64,000 nt of DNA from Burkholderiaceae bacterium (GCA_016710525.1 JADJVQ010000024.1:1-64000), one strand, 5' to 3'. Counted from the first letter of the stretch, positions 1 through 8,761 are shown. Program-made: numbers and translations. Notes: a model not told the origin generated them from the letters alone.

Positions 1-1
1 C

Positions 2-655
2 TTGAACCTGGCCAACGGCCAGGACCTGCCGCGTGTGATTGCCGGCAAGGACGCCGGCCTGCTGGCCACGGCGCGCCTTGTGCTGGGCCTGGGAGTGGGC
101 CTGGGCCTGGTGGCCTTCGCCTTCATGAGCCGCGAATTTCGCACGGCCGACTCCATGCTCGGCGGTCTGGGCATCGGCCTGGCCATCGTGGCGGTGTGGG
201 CGGTCAGCGGTTCCCTGGGCTACGTCGCGGAAGACCCGAATTCGCTCGAAGAAAAATTCGTCGGCACCAACTCCGGCCGCCTGGAATCCCTGAGTTTCGT
301 GGCGCCCGTGGCCTACACGCTCGAACTGCTGATGCTGTGGAGCGACAAGAGTCGTGTGCTGACGCTGGGGATCGCCGCCGTGCTCGGCCTGATCGCCGGG
401 TCCTTCGTGCACGCGCTGGTGTCGCGTCAATTCCGCTGGGAGGGTTTTCGCGGCACCGAAGACACCGCCAACCATCTGGTGGGCGCCGCACTGATGGGCG
501 TGGGCGGCGTGACCGCCATGGGCTGCACGGTCGGCCAGGGGCTTTCCGGCGTGTCGACATTGGCGATCGGCTCGTTCATGTCGCTGGGCGCGATCATGGC
601 GGGCGGGTATCTGGCGCTGCGCTACCAGATGTGGCGGGTCGAGTCGATGGCGTGA
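2..655 (+). CDS. YeeE/YedE family membrane protein, 5' end outside window
   Basis: C-terminal 217 residues of a polytopic inner-membrane protein of the YeeE/YedE (DUF395, sulfur-transport-like) family. About five hydrophobic segments are visible. The diagnostic GCTVGQG motif lies in the last third (thiosulfate transporters of this family use conserved cysteines in such motifs). The window opens inside the gene, so the TTG at position 2 is an internal Leu codon rather than a start. The likely role is uptake of a reduced sulfur compound; substrate is not shown by the sequence. The gene ends just upstream of tRNA-Lys. Confidence 0.8.
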   Translation: MNLANGQDLPRVIAGKDAGLLATARLVLGLGVGLGLVAFAFMSREFRTADSMLGGLGIGLAIVAVWAVSGSLGYVAEDPNSLEEKFVGTNSGRLESLSFVAPVAYTLELLMLWSDKSRVLTLGIAAVLGLIAGSFVHALVSRQFRWEGFRGTEDTANHLVGAALMGVGGVTAMGCTVGQGLSGVSTLAIGSFMSLGAIMAGGYLALRYQMWRVESMA

Positions 656-725
656 TGAGGGCGCCGAGATTGTTCGGGTTTCGATGGCCTGTCCAGCCCC
701 GCCAGCCCGCTCGACACCGAATGAT

Positions 726-754
726 TTGACCCGCGGCAGAGGACTTCGTATAAT
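726..754 (+). promoter_or_regulatory. sigma-70 promoter of tRNA-Lys
   Basis: A -35 box TTGACC (726-731) is followed by a 17-bp spacer and a consensus -10 box TATAAT (749-754), placing the transcription start near 761, about 12 bases before the mature tRNA. This is the clearest housekeeping promoter in the window. Confidence 0.85.
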
Positions 755-772
755 CTAGGGCTGCATTACGGG

Positions 773-848
773 GGGTCGTTAGCTCAGCTGGTAGAGCAGC
801 GGACTTTTAATCCGTTGGTCGCAGGTTCGAATCCCGCACGGCCTACCA
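773..848 (+). tRNA. tRNA-Lys (UUU anticodon)
   Basis: A full cloverleaf can be drawn. Acceptor GGGTCGT (773-779) pairs with ACGGCCT (838-844) using two G-U pairs. The D-arm contains AGCTCAGCTGGTAGAGC, the anticodon loop is CTTTTAA with anticodon TTT, and the T-arm carries GGTTCGAATCC. The discriminator is A845 and CCA is encoded at 846-848. It resembles E. coli tRNA-Lys over its length. Confidence 0.97.
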
Positions 849-865
849 CCCAGATCAAGCACTTG

Positions 866-889
866 GACCACTCTTCGGAGTGGTCTTTT
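866..889 (+). terminator. Rho-independent terminator after tRNA-Lys
   Basis: A perfect 8-bp stem GACCACTC / GAGTGGTC closes a TTCG tetraloop (874-877) and is followed by TTTT (886-889). It lies 18 bases past the tRNA 3' end. Confidence 0.9.
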
Positions 890-1421
890 GCTTTGTGGCA
901 TCGCGAGGCAGCCACCTTGTCGCCACGCTAGGCCAGTCGTCCGCGCGACGGTCTTCCCAGCGGGTAACCTTCCCAGCCTGGGCAGCGTCATCGATCGCGC
1001 GCTGCACGCTTCGAAATCTTCTGGTTCGGCACGGTCCGCTGACGTGCGACGCGGCGCGTGCAGGTTTCGCCAATCCTTGATCGCCACATGGGAAGCTGCG
1101 TGCTATACGTCGATACGGCCGCCCGCATCTCGTCCGCGGCCATCCGAAGAAAGAACCAAAGCTTGACGATGAATTGCCCGCTCTATCGAACGCACTCCAG
1201 ACTGGTACCCACCATCCAGGCTCCCTCCCGCCACCAGCAGGGGCGCCCGCCGACCCGAATTCACGTGGCCTGGTGCGCGCATCAGCACAGCCCGGTGACC
1301 GATGTCCAGGCCCGCAAGGACACCGCGGCGGCGGGCCTGCTGAAATGCGCCGGCAATCTCGCCGCCTGCCAGGTGCCGCCCGAATTGCGCGACGCCGTCT
1401 GACGGTCCGGCGCCAGCCGGC
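890..1421. other. intergenic region without a convincing gene
   Basis: About 530 bases between the tRNA terminator and the DUF599 gene. Open frames exist on both strands, the best being 1058-1402 on the plus strand, but their translations show no recognisable fold, no clear ribosome binding site and a composition that looks like random GC-rich sequence. I see no integrase remnant or duplicated tRNA end. Confidence 0.5.
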
Positions 1422-2063
1422 TCACGGCACGCTGAGCCGGTCGAACCCGTAGAGCACCAGCACCACCAGCACGGCCGCCACCGGCCCGGCCAGCGGAAAC
1501 AGGATCGACACCAGGATCGGCGCGACCAGCAGCAGGTGGCGCAGACCCCAGCTGTAGTGAAGCCCGGCACGGCGCAGATAGCTCACGCCGGTGGGCCCCC
1601 AACGCCGACGCGCCTCCGAGCCGACCGGCATCGCGCAGATGAACCCGGCGTGGTTGTAGAAGCGCACCGCCATCGCCGACGACAGCAGCGAGGCGAACAG
1701 CAGCGCCATCAGCACCAGTTCGAGCACCAGACGCGGCGACAGGGCCGGCAGGCCGGCCTGGATCTGCCCGAAACTGGCATCGAGCGAGGGCGCGGCCAGC
1801 GTCACCGACCCCATCAGCCCGAGCGCCGCGGTGGATGCGGTCATCGATGCCGACATCAGCGAATTGCGCAGGGTCTGCACGCCCAGGATCTCGGAGCCCG
1901 AATGCTGGGAGATCGCCTCGAACCATTCCTGGCGCACCAGCACGTTGACCGACCTGGCGAGGCGCTCAGGGTGGCGGCGCTGGGTGGTCGCCAGAAACAA
2001 TTCGTACATCACCAGCACGGCGACCGTGCCAAGGGCGGCCAGCCAGGCCAGGGTGATCGACAT
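1422..2063 (-). CDS. DUF599 family membrane protein
   Basis: A 213-residue protein matching the DUF599 family: an N-terminal transmembrane helix, then a conserved YELFLATTQRRHPERLARSV-like segment and the RQEWFEAI region, followed by three further hydrophobic stretches and a C-terminal pair of helices. Members are inner-membrane proteins of unknown function. The ATG at 2063 is used because the family normally begins immediately before the first helix; the frame stays open upstream but without family similarity. It lies on the same strand as the neighbouring copper-chaperone gene, 50 bases downstream of it. Confidence 0.75.
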   Translation of the reverse strand: MSITLAWLAALGTVAVLVMYELFLATTQRRHPERLARSVNVLVRQEWFEAISQHSGSEILGVQTLRNSLMSASMTASTAALGLMGSVTLAAPSLDASFGQIQAGLPALSPRLVLELVLMALLFASLLSSAMAVRFYNHAGFICAMPVGSEARRRWGPTGVSYLRRAGLHYSWGLRHLLLVAPILVSILFPLAGPVAAVLVVLVLYGFDRLSVP

Positions 2064-2112
2064 CGCGGCTCCGCAAACGCTCCGGGAGCGCCATGTTACG
2101 GCGCGCGCAGGC

Positions 2113-2424
2113 TCAGCGCGAACCGCAGCCGCAGCCGCCGCCTGCGCCGCCACCGCAGGACGACCCGCGTGCTTGTCCGGCCGCAGGCCCGGGCTCGCTG
2201 GCCGCAATCGCGGGCTCGCTGGCCGCGAGCAGGGTCGGGGTGTAGCCGGCCTGCTGGATCGCGTGCAGCAGCGCCGGCGCCTGCGCCGCGACCGGTTCGA
2301 TCTGCACGCGATGCGCGGCCAGGTCCACCTGCACGCGCGCACCGCTGTCGGCGCAGTGCACCGCTTCGGTGATGGCGCGCACGCAGTGGCCACAGGTCAT
2401 GTCGTTCACTTCAAAGGCAATCAT
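2113..2424 (-). CDS. CopZ-like heavy-metal-associated chaperone with Cys/Gly tail
   Basis: A 103-residue cytosolic protein. Residues 1-65 are an HMA (ferredoxin-like) domain with the Cu(I)-binding motif MTCGHC (about residues 9-14). The remainder is an Ala/Pro/Glu linker and a Cys/Gly-rich end (SSCGGG...GGCGCGSR) that would supply three additional cysteines. It is divergently transcribed from cueR, and a CueR-type operator lies between the two, so copper-induced expression is likely. No P-type copper ATPase gene accompanies it in this window. Ordinary CopZ proteins are about 65-70 residues, so the tail is an addition. Confidence 0.85.
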   Translation of the reverse strand: MIAFEVNDMTCGHCVRAITEAVHCADSGARVQVDLAAHRVQIEPVAAQAPALLHAIQQAGYTPTLLAASEPAIAASEPGPAAGQARGSSCGGGAGGGCGCGSR

Positions 2425-2469
2425 GATCGGGGTCCTCGGCAAATTCGTGGTTGAGGAACATACTTTCAT

Positions 2470-2492
2470 CCTTCCCACCGTAGGAAAGTCAA
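2470..2492 (-). promoter_or_regulatory. CueR-type operator/promoter of the copZ-like gene
   Basis: On the minus strand a -35 element TTGACT (2492-2487) runs into the dyad CTTTCC-TACGGTG-GGAAGG (2488-2470). This is the arrangement of known CueR targets such as the E. coli copA promoter, in which the dyad sits in a 19-bp spacer. The -10 element is poor (GAAAGT at 19-bp spacing), as expected for a promoter that needs an activator. Confidence 0.75.
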
Positions 2493-2504
2493 GCGATGTC
2501 GACC

Positions 2505-2960
2505 ATGAATATCGGCGAGGCGGCCGACGCCTCCGGCGTGTCGGCCAAGATGATCCGCCACTACGAAGAGATCGGCCTGTTCCCGGCGCCCCCGCGCACC
2601 GGATCCGGATACCGCCGCTACGACGACGCGCAGGTCCACACACTGCGCTTCATCCGTCATTCGCGCGACCTGGGTTTCTCGCTGGAGCAGATCCGCGAAC
2701 TGGTCGGGCTATGGCACGACCGCAGCCGGCCCAGCCGCCAGGTCAAGGAGCTCGCACAGGCCCATCTGCAAAGCCTGCGCCAGAAGACCCGCGAACTGAT
2801 GGCCATGACCGCCACGCTCGAAGCGCTGGTGCACTGCTGCCATGGCGACGAGCGGCCCGACTGCCCGATCCTCGCGACTCTGGCCGACGAGCATGTCGAC
2901 CCGCCGCCAAAGGATCGCGCCGAGCGCAAGGCGGCGCGCAGCCGCGGTCAGCGCGCCTGA
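2505..2960 (+). CDS. cueR: CueR, Cu(I)-responsive MerR-family regulator
   Basis: MerR-type regulator: N-terminal winged-helix HTH (residues 1-70, beginning MNIGEAADASGVSAKMIRHYEE), a dimerisation helix (about 75-108) and the metal-binding loop CCHGDERPDC, in which C112 and C120 match the numbering of the copper ligands of E. coli CueR. I prefer the ATG at 2505 (151 residues) because homologues begin MNI; an ATG at 2496 would add three residues and lies only 4 bases from the -35 box of the divergent promoter. It should repress and activate the copZ-like gene through the operator between them. Confidence 0.9.
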   Translation: MNIGEAADASGVSAKMIRHYEEIGLFPAPPRTGSGYRRYDDAQVHTLRFIRHSRDLGFSLEQIRELVGLWHDRSRPSRQVKELAQAHLQSLRQKTRELMAMTATLEALVHCCHGDERPDCPILATLADEHVDPPPKDRAERKAARSRGQRA

Positions 2961-3006
2961 TCCCGAGGTGCTGCGGCGCGCGGCCGGCCGAATGGCGCCT
3001 GCGCGC

Positions 3007-3249
3007 TCAGCCGGAAAACGGATTGGCGAACGCGAACATCATCGCGATGCCCACGCCGATCAGGAAGTTGGCATCGATCAGTCCGGCCAGCAGGAACATC
3101 TTCACCTGCAGCCGATCCATCAGCTCGGGCTGGCGGGCGGCGCCCTCGAGATAACGTCCGCCCATCATCCCGATGCCGATGCAGGCACCCAGCGCGCCAA
3201 GCCCGATGATCAGGCCACAGGTGATCGCAACCAGCGCAATGTTCGTCAT
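3007..3249 (-). CDS. atpE: ATP synthase F0 subunit c, orphan copy
   Basis: An 80-residue two-helix hairpin proteolipid. Helix 1 contains the GxGxGxG-like run GLGALGACIGIGMMGG, the polar loop is ARQPEL (residues 38-43) and helix 2 carries the proton-binding carboxylate D59 in GLIDANFLIG. It closely resembles canonical betaproteobacterial AtpE, with Asp rather than the Gln/Glu-Ser pattern of sodium rings. A ribosome binding site GGAGAG lies upstream. What is odd is the location: no other atp gene is near, only cueR and an XRE regulator. It may be a second copy, or the operon may be dispersed in this genome. Confidence 0.9.
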   Translation of the reverse strand: MTNIALVAITCGLIIGLGALGACIGIGMMGGRYLEGAARQPELMDRLQVKMFLLAGLIDANFLIGVGIAMMFAFANPFSG

Positions 3250-3360
3250 GTGAAGCTCTCCTTGAAGCAGCGGACACCGATCGGTCCGCCTTCAAGGTAG
3301 GAGCCGTGCGGCCCGACGCCAACGACCTGCCAGGTAATAGCCGTGCCGCACCTGCGCCGA

Positions 3361-3366
3361 TATAGT
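3361..3366 (+). promoter_or_regulatory. possible -10 box upstream of the XRE regulator
   Basis: TATAGT sits 10 bases before the start codon of the XRE gene in otherwise GC-rich sequence. No good -35 is seen. If used, the transcript would be leaderless or nearly so. Confidence 0.35.
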
Positions 3367-3376
3367 TCGGCCCATC

Positions 3377-4237
3377 ATGTCCGCTGCCAGCCCCTTCGTC
3401 CCCAGTGTCGTCGCCAGCGAATTCGGCCAGTCGCTGCGCTATTGGCGGGCCAAGCGCGGCGTGAGCCAGCTGCAGTTGTCCGCCGACAGCGGCATCTCGC
3501 AGCGCCACATCAGCTTCATGGAGTCGGGCCGCTCGCAGCCCAGCCGGGAGATGGTGCTCAAGCTGGGCCTGGTGCTGGATGTGCCGCTGCGTCAGCGCAA
3601 CCTGCTGCTGCTGGCGGCGGGCTACGCGCCGCTGTACCGCGAGCGCAGCCTGTCGGACCCCGAACTGCAACCGGTGCGCCAGGCGCTCGAGTACATGCTG
3701 GCCCAGCAGGAGCCTTACCCGGCCGTGGTCGTGGACCGCCTGTGGAATCTGGTGATGGCCAACGCATCGGCGATGCGCATGCTGGACTGGCTGCTGGGCC
3801 CGCTCGAGCAGCGCGCCCCGGCGCTGCGCAGCACCGCCAATCTGGTGACGATGATGCTGCATCCGCACGGACTGCGGCCGAACATCGTCAACTGGGACCA
3901 GGTGGCCGCCGACGTGCTGCAGCTGATCCATCGCGAATCGCTGGTCGAAGGCAGCGACGGCGCCGCCCGCGCGCTGCTCGAACACCTGCTGGCGATCGAA
4001 GGGGTGCCGGCGGACTGGCGCGTGCCGAACCTCGAATCGCGCAACATGCCCTTCATGCCGCTGCGCCTGACCCGCGGCGCCATCACGCTCGACCTCTTCT
4101 CCACCATCGCCACCCTGGGCACGCCGCACGACGTGACCCTGCACGAACTGCGCATCGAAAGCTTCTTTCCTGCCAACGAAGTCACCGCGAGCTGGTTCCG
4201 GGCGCGTGCGAGCGGCCAGGCCCCCACGGCGGGTTGA
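3377..4237 (+). CDS. XRE-family regulator with MmyB-like ligand-binding domain
   Basis: A 286-residue protein. Residues 15-70 form a Cro/C1-type HTH (SLRYWRAKRGVSQLQLS...ISQRHISFMESGRSQPS). The rest is the MmyB/MLTR ligand-binding domain, recognisable from YPAVVVDRLWNLVMANASAMRML and the late segment FSTIATLGTPHDVTLHELRIESFFP. Proteins of this type are cytosolic repressors or activators; ligands in characterised relatives are small hydrophobic molecules. Its target is unknown. Confidence 0.85.
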   Translation: MSAASPFVPSVVASEFGQSLRYWRAKRGVSQLQLSADSGISQRHISFMESGRSQPSREMVLKLGLVLDVPLRQRNLLLLAAGYAPLYRERSLSDPELQPVRQALEYMLAQQEPYPAVVVDRLWNLVMANASAMRMLDWLLGPLEQRAPALRSTANLVTMMLHPHGLRPNIVNWDQVAADVLQLIHRESLVEGSDGAARALLEHLLAIEGVPADWRVPNLESRNMPFMPLRLTRGAITLDLFSTIATLGTPHDVTLHELRIESFFPANEVTASWFRARASGQAPTAG

Positions 4238-4345
4238 ACTCGCATCGGAACGCGCGAAACAGCCCACCCGCCCGTCAAGCGGATATAGTGCGCGGCGGCG
4301 CAAGTCTCCCGTGCCGTCCACCGTCCAACATCATGGTGACTCCCT

Positions 4346-4924
4346 TTGCCCCGTCCGATCCTTGCTCTTGCCGGCCTCCTCGCGCTCGCGCTGTCGTTGG
4401 GCGTCGCGCGGGCCCAGACCGCGCCCGCCGCCTCGTCACCGGCCGGCACGCCCACCGACTCCACGCCCGGCGCCGCGTCGCCGGCAGCCCAGTCTGAGCC
4501 CGCGTCGGGCGAGCACGGCGCAGCCCGCTGGTACGTGCAGACAAGTGTCCACACCCGGCATTTCCGGCCTTCACCCGAGCACCACAACACCCAGGCGCTG
4601 TTCAACGTCGAGCGCATTCGCGCCGATGGCTGGCTGGCCGGTGCCGCGGCCTTTCACAATTCCTTCGGTCAGCCTTCGCAGATGGTCTATATCGGCCGCC
4701 GCTGGCATCCGCTGGAGAACTACCCGCAGGCGCACGTCAAGCTGGTCGCCGGATTCCTGCATGGATACAAAGGCGAGTACCGGGACAAGATCCCATTCAA
4801 CCGCTCCGGCGTGGCGCCCGTCGTGCTGCCAGCCATCGGCTGGACCTACAAGCGCGTTGCCGGCGAGCTGATCATCTTCGGCAACTCGGGATTGCTCTTC
4901 ACCCTGGGCTACTACCTCAACTGA
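4346..4924 (+). CDS. predicted exported envelope protein
   Basis: A 192-residue protein with a signal peptide (hydrophobic core ILALAGLLALALSLGVA, cleavage expected after ARA at about residue 23), a Pro/Ser/Ala/Thr-rich linker to about residue 58 and a compact C-terminal domain rich in aromatic and alternating hydrophobic residues that ends in YYLN, suggesting a small outer-membrane barrel or periplasmic beta protein. Burkholderiales homologues are sometimes labelled sn-glycerol-3-phosphate transporter, a label I cannot support from sequence. The start is TTG; no in-frame ATG is nearby. A TATAGT -10-like box is at 4284-4289. Confidence 0.6.
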   Translation: MPRPILALAGLLALALSLGVARAQTAPAASSPAGTPTDSTPGAASPAAQSEPASGEHGAARWYVQTSVHTRHFRPSPEHHNTQALFNVERIRADGWLAGAAAFHNSFGQPSQMVYIGRRWHPLENYPQAHVKLVAGFLHGYKGEYRDKIPFNRSGVAPVVLPAIGWTYKRVAGELIIFGNSGLLFTLGYYLN

Positions 4925-4934
4925 CGGCGCACTC

Positions 4935-5807
4935 GTGATTCAACCGGGCCTGACCCGACGGGCCGCCCGCCTGTCCCTGCCGTTGGCGGCGCTGCTGGCG
5001 CTCACTGCCTGCACCGCGCTGGACGAACGCACCCGCCTGGCCATCTACCGGCCCACCCAGGCTGTGCCGGCCAGCTTCGCAGGCCTGCAGCCCGGCGATC
5101 AGCGCTGGTTCGTGCACTGGGACGCGGCGGGCGCACCGGCACAGCGCGTGCAGTTGTGGTGGCTGCCCCACGCCGACCCGGCTGCCCCGACGCTGCTGTA
5201 CCTGCATGGCACTTTCCGCAACCTGTATCACAACCATCCGAAGATGCAGGCCCTGCGCCGGGCCGGCTTTTCGGTGCTGGCGGTGGAGTACCGGGGATGG
5301 GGCGACAGCAGCCGCCTGGTGCCCACCGAGGGCTCGATCCACGCCGATGCGGACATCGGCTGGGCCGAACTGGTGCGGCGTCAGCCGGACCCCCGCAAGC
5401 GGGTGATCTTCGGTCATTCGATGGGCGGCGCGGTCGCGGTGCACCTGGCCAGCCGCCAGTCGGCGCGCGCGAGCTTCGCCGGGCTGATCCTGGAATCCAC
5501 CTTCACGCAACTGCCCGATGTCGCGGCGCAGACCACGTCGCGGCTGATCCGTCCGCTCGCGGTGCTCAGTGGCGAGCACATGAACTCGCTGGCGCGCATC
5601 GGGAACATCCGCGTGCCCCTGCTGATGCTCCATGGCGACGCCGACCGAACGGTGCCGATCGAACTGGGCCGGGAACTGTTCGCGGCCGCCGCCACCGAGC
5701 CCAAGCAGTTCGTGGTCGTTCCCGGCGGCACTCACAGCCAGTTGCATGTCGAAGCGGCCGAGCGCTACCAGCGCGTGATGGGCGAGTTCGCCCGGCACCT
5801 TCGCTAG
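4935..5807 (+). CDS. alpha/beta hydrolase lipoprotein
   Basis: A 290-residue protein starting at GTG, 10 bases after the preceding gene. The N-terminal signal carries a lipobox LTAC (about residues 23-26), so it should be a lipid-anchored envelope enzyme. The fold is alpha/beta hydrolase of the BEM46-like type: HG oxyanion loop (LYLHGTFRN), nucleophile elbow GHSMGG, acid in HGDADRTVP and base His in GGTHSQL. The catalytic triad is complete. Substrate is unknown; esterase or thioesterase action is likely. Confidence 0.8.
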   Translation: MIQPGLTRRAARLSLPLAALLALTACTALDERTRLAIYRPTQAVPASFAGLQPGDQRWFVHWDAAGAPAQRVQLWWLPHADPAAPTLLYLHGTFRNLYHNHPKMQALRRAGFSVLAVEYRGWGDSSRLVPTEGSIHADADIGWAELVRRQPDPRKRVIFGHSMGGAVAVHLASRQSARASFAGLILESTFTQLPDVAAQTTSRLIRPLAVLSGEHMNSLARIGNIRVPLLMLHGDADRTVPIELGRELFAAAATEPKQFVVVPGGTHSQLHVEAAERYQRVMGEFARHLR

Positions 5808-5847
5808 CGCGCCGCCTGCGCGAGGCCGCGGCGCCGGCGCCGCGCCG

Positions 5848-6693
5848 CTACTGCGGATCGGCGAAACGGGGCGCGCGCTTCTCGAGATTGGCCCGCACGG
5901 CCTCCGCCTGATTCGAACTGCCGATCAGCTTGGCCTGCTCGACCGATTCGGCCAGCAGAATGGCCGCCGGATCCTGCTGGTCGGCCACGGTGAGCAGGCG
6001 CTTGGCGGCACGCAGCGCATGCGGGTTCTTCAGCGTCATTTCGCGCGCCGTCTCGAGCGCCGCCTGATACGGATCGTCGCAAACCCGCGTGGCCAGGCCC
6101 AGCGCCTGCGCCTCGACGCCATTGACGATGCGCCCGGTGTAGGTCAGTTCGCGGATGACATCGGAGCGCATCAGCGTGCGCATCAGCAGCGCACCGCCCA
6201 TGTCGGGCACCAGGCCCCACTTGATCTCCATCACGCACATCCGCGCATCCGGCGTCACATAACGCAGGTCGGCGCCCAGGGCCACCTGCAGGCCACCGCC
6301 GAACGCGACGCCGTGCACCGCCGCGATCACCGGCACGGGCACCTGGGTCCAGACCATGCACGCGTGCTGCGCGGCATTGGCCCAGCCATGGGTGCGAACC
6401 GTGATGTCCTTGCTCATCGATCCGGCAACCGGCCCGGACGAACTCGGGGTCGTGGCCATCTGGCCGAAGCGGGAGGTGTCCAGCCCGGCACAGAACGCCC
6501 GCCCTTCGCCCGACATCACGACCGCCCGCACGTTCGGCATCCGGCACAGCTGCTCGCCCGTGTCGATCAGGGCCTGGAACATCGCGACATCGAGCGCGTT
6601 CATCTTGTCCGCACGGTACAGGCGCACATCGGCCACGCCGTCATCGCTGACGCGCAGGCGGATCCGTTCGCCGATCATTGTTTCGGTGGCCAT
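5848..6693 (-). CDS. enoyl-CoA hydratase/isomerase (crotonase) family protein
   Basis: A 281-residue crotonase. The oxyanion-hole segments are AFCAGLD and VAFGGGLQVALGAD, and both glutamates used by hydratases appear to be present (MEIKWGLVPDMGG and IRELTYTG). Hydration of an enoyl-CoA is therefore plausible, although many family members act on other CoA esters. The ATG at 6693 is preferred over 6699 because the GAGGAG ribosome binding site is 8 bases upstream of the former and too close to the latter. The gene lies downstream of, and on the same strand as, the TAXI-TRAP genes, suggesting degradation of the imported acid. Confidence 0.85.
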   Translation of the reverse strand: MATETMIGERIRLRVSDDGVADVRLYRADKMNALDVAMFQALIDTGEQLCRMPNVRAVVMSGEGRAFCAGLDTSRFGQMATTPSSSGPVAGSMSKDITVRTHGWANAAQHACMVWTQVPVPVIAAVHGVAFGGGLQVALGADLRYVTPDARMCVMEIKWGLVPDMGGALLMRTLMRSDVIRELTYTGRIVNGVEAQALGLATRVCDDPYQAALETAREMTLKNPHALRAAKRLLTVADQQDPAAILLAESVEQAKLIGSSNQAEAVRANLEKRAPRFADPQ

Positions 6694-6749
6694 GGCCATT
6701 TCTCCTCAAAAAATCCCACGATGTGCGGCAGGCCGCGCGCCCGCGCGGC

Positions 6750-8761
6750 TCATGCCGCTGCCGCCCGACGGCTGAGCAGGAATGCCGCCAGCATCGCGGC
6801 CGCGACCGCCGATGCGCCGCCCACCAGCAGCGTTTGCCCGCCGATCGGCAGCAGTGCGCTGGCCGGCGTCGCCAGCATCACGCCGCCCACCATCAAGAGG
6901 ACGCGGATCGGCCACTCGAGCGAGCCGGTGCGGTTCAGGTTGCCCACGAAGGACAGATAGCCCTGGATGCCGGCGCAGATGACGAAGATGCCGAGCACGC
7001 ATTTGGCGGTCAGCCAGGCCGCTTGCACGTAGGACCCCTGCAGCACCAGCGCCGGATCGAACACGAAGAAGAAGGGCAGGAAGTAGATGATCGACCCGAC
7101 GCGCATCGACTCCCAGCCGGTCTTCATGGCCGGCGCACCGGCGATGCCCGCGGCGGCGAACGACGCGATGGCCACCGGCGGCGTGATCGACGACAACATG
7201 CCCCAATAGAACACGAACATGTGGACCGCCATCTTGTTCAGGCCCATCTTCTCGAGCGCCGGCCCGACCAGGATCGCCAGGAAGATGTAGCAGGCCGTGG
7301 TGGTCAGGCCCAGGCCCAGCACCAGGCTGGTGATGGCCGTCATCGCCAGCAGCATCAGCGCGTTGTCGCCCGCCAGCCGCAGCAGGTCGCCCGCCAGGCT
7401 GGAGATCACGCCGGTCATCGAGAACGCGCCGATCAGCAGGCCGCAGCCGGCCAGGATGCCGATCAGTTCGACGAAGGTGCGTCCGTTGACCTCCATGAAC
7501 TTGAGCACCGTCGCCCAGGTCCACTTCTCCTTGTTGAGCCACTGGTTCAGGATCAGCAGCAGCAGCGTGGCCCAGAAAGGCGCATGGCTTTCGCGCTTCA
7601 TGGTCAGCAGCATGAAGATCAGCAGGGCGATCGCGGGCACGTGGTACCAGCCCTCGCGAAACGTCCGCGCAGCGTCGGCAATTCGCTGCGCGGCAGCCCG
7701 AGCAGGCCGTGGCGCGCCGCATAGGCGTCGACCTGCATGAACAGGCCCACGTAGTACAGCAGCGCCGGGATGGTCGCAGCCAACGCCACTTCGGCGTAGC
7801 TGACGCCCAGGAACTGCGCGATGACGAATGCCGTCGCCCCCATCACCGGTGGCGCGAGCACCGCGCCGGTGGATGCGCAGGCTTCGATCGCACCCGCATA
7901 CGAGGGGCGGAATCCGGTGCGCTTCATGACCGGGATGGTCATGGTGCCGGCGGTCAGCACATTGGAGACGATCGAGCCCGACATCATGCCCAACAGGCCG
8001 CTGGCGAAGATGCAGACCTTCGCCGCGCCGCCCCGGAAGGTGCCGCACAGCGCGAACGACAGATTGATGAAGAACTTGCCCGCGCCAGTCATCATCAGCG
8101 CCGAACCGAACACCAGGAATCCGATCACGGTCTCGGCGAAGGCCTGCACCGGAATACCCAGCAGGCTCTCGGACGACAGCATGTGGTAACCGGCCGCCTG
8201 CTCGAGGCTGGACTGCTGGCCCTTCATGGGCCCGAGCCAGGACGAATCGGCGAACACCGGGTACAGCGTGAACGGCAGGATCGACAGCAGCAGGCTCCAG
8301 CCGCCGGTGCGACGCAGGCCTTCCATCAGCGCGGCCCACATCACGTAACACGCCCAGATCACCGGCGCCGGGGCACCCGCGAACTCCCAGCCGAGCTCGG
8401 CCGACTTGCGGATGTTGAACATCAGGTAGATCGACACCGCCGCCGTCGCCAGGAACAGCAGCTGGTCGTACCAGGGCACCCGGTCCAGCGGCGCGTTCGG
8501 GGTGCCCGGGAACACCAGGAACACCATCGGCAGGCTGATCAGCAGCAGGCCGTAGTAGTACTCGGTGTTCAGCGGCGTGAACCCGACGAAGAACTTCAGC
8601 GTGAACTGCTGGTTCACGCACAGGAAGATCGTCAACGCGGCGCTGCCGATCAGCAGCCAGCGCCAGAACCCTTTCAGGGTTCGGACCCGCGTGATCTCGG
8701 AATCGAGCGGTGCGTTGTGGGGGTCGTCGAACTGCGGCGCACTACTCGATGATGATGTCAA
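6750..8761 (-). pseudogene. TRAP transporter fused 4TM/12TM permease (TAXI type), frameshifted
   Basis: Two frames together encode one fused TRAP permease of about 670 residues. The first (8761 down to about 7660) contains the small 4TM subunit and the front of the 12TM domain, ending GLLGLPRSELPTLRGRF. The second (about 7660 down to 6750) continues with REGWYHVPAIALLIFML and the rest of the 12TM domain. The shift is consistent with one missing T (plus-strand A) at the AAA run 7659-7661; adding one base restores a continuous protein. This could be a genuine mutation or a sequencing error. The TTG start overlaps the end of the substrate-binding gene by 20 bases, suggesting translational coupling. 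Confidence 0.8.

Noticed and set aside
1058..1402. Open frame after tRNA-Lys as a gene
   Set aside because: No ribosome binding site, no recognisable family and random-looking composition; left as intergenic.
4346..4924. sn-glycerol-3-phosphate transporter
   Set aside because: The protein is short, exported and lacks transporter helices; the name used for some homologues is not supported.
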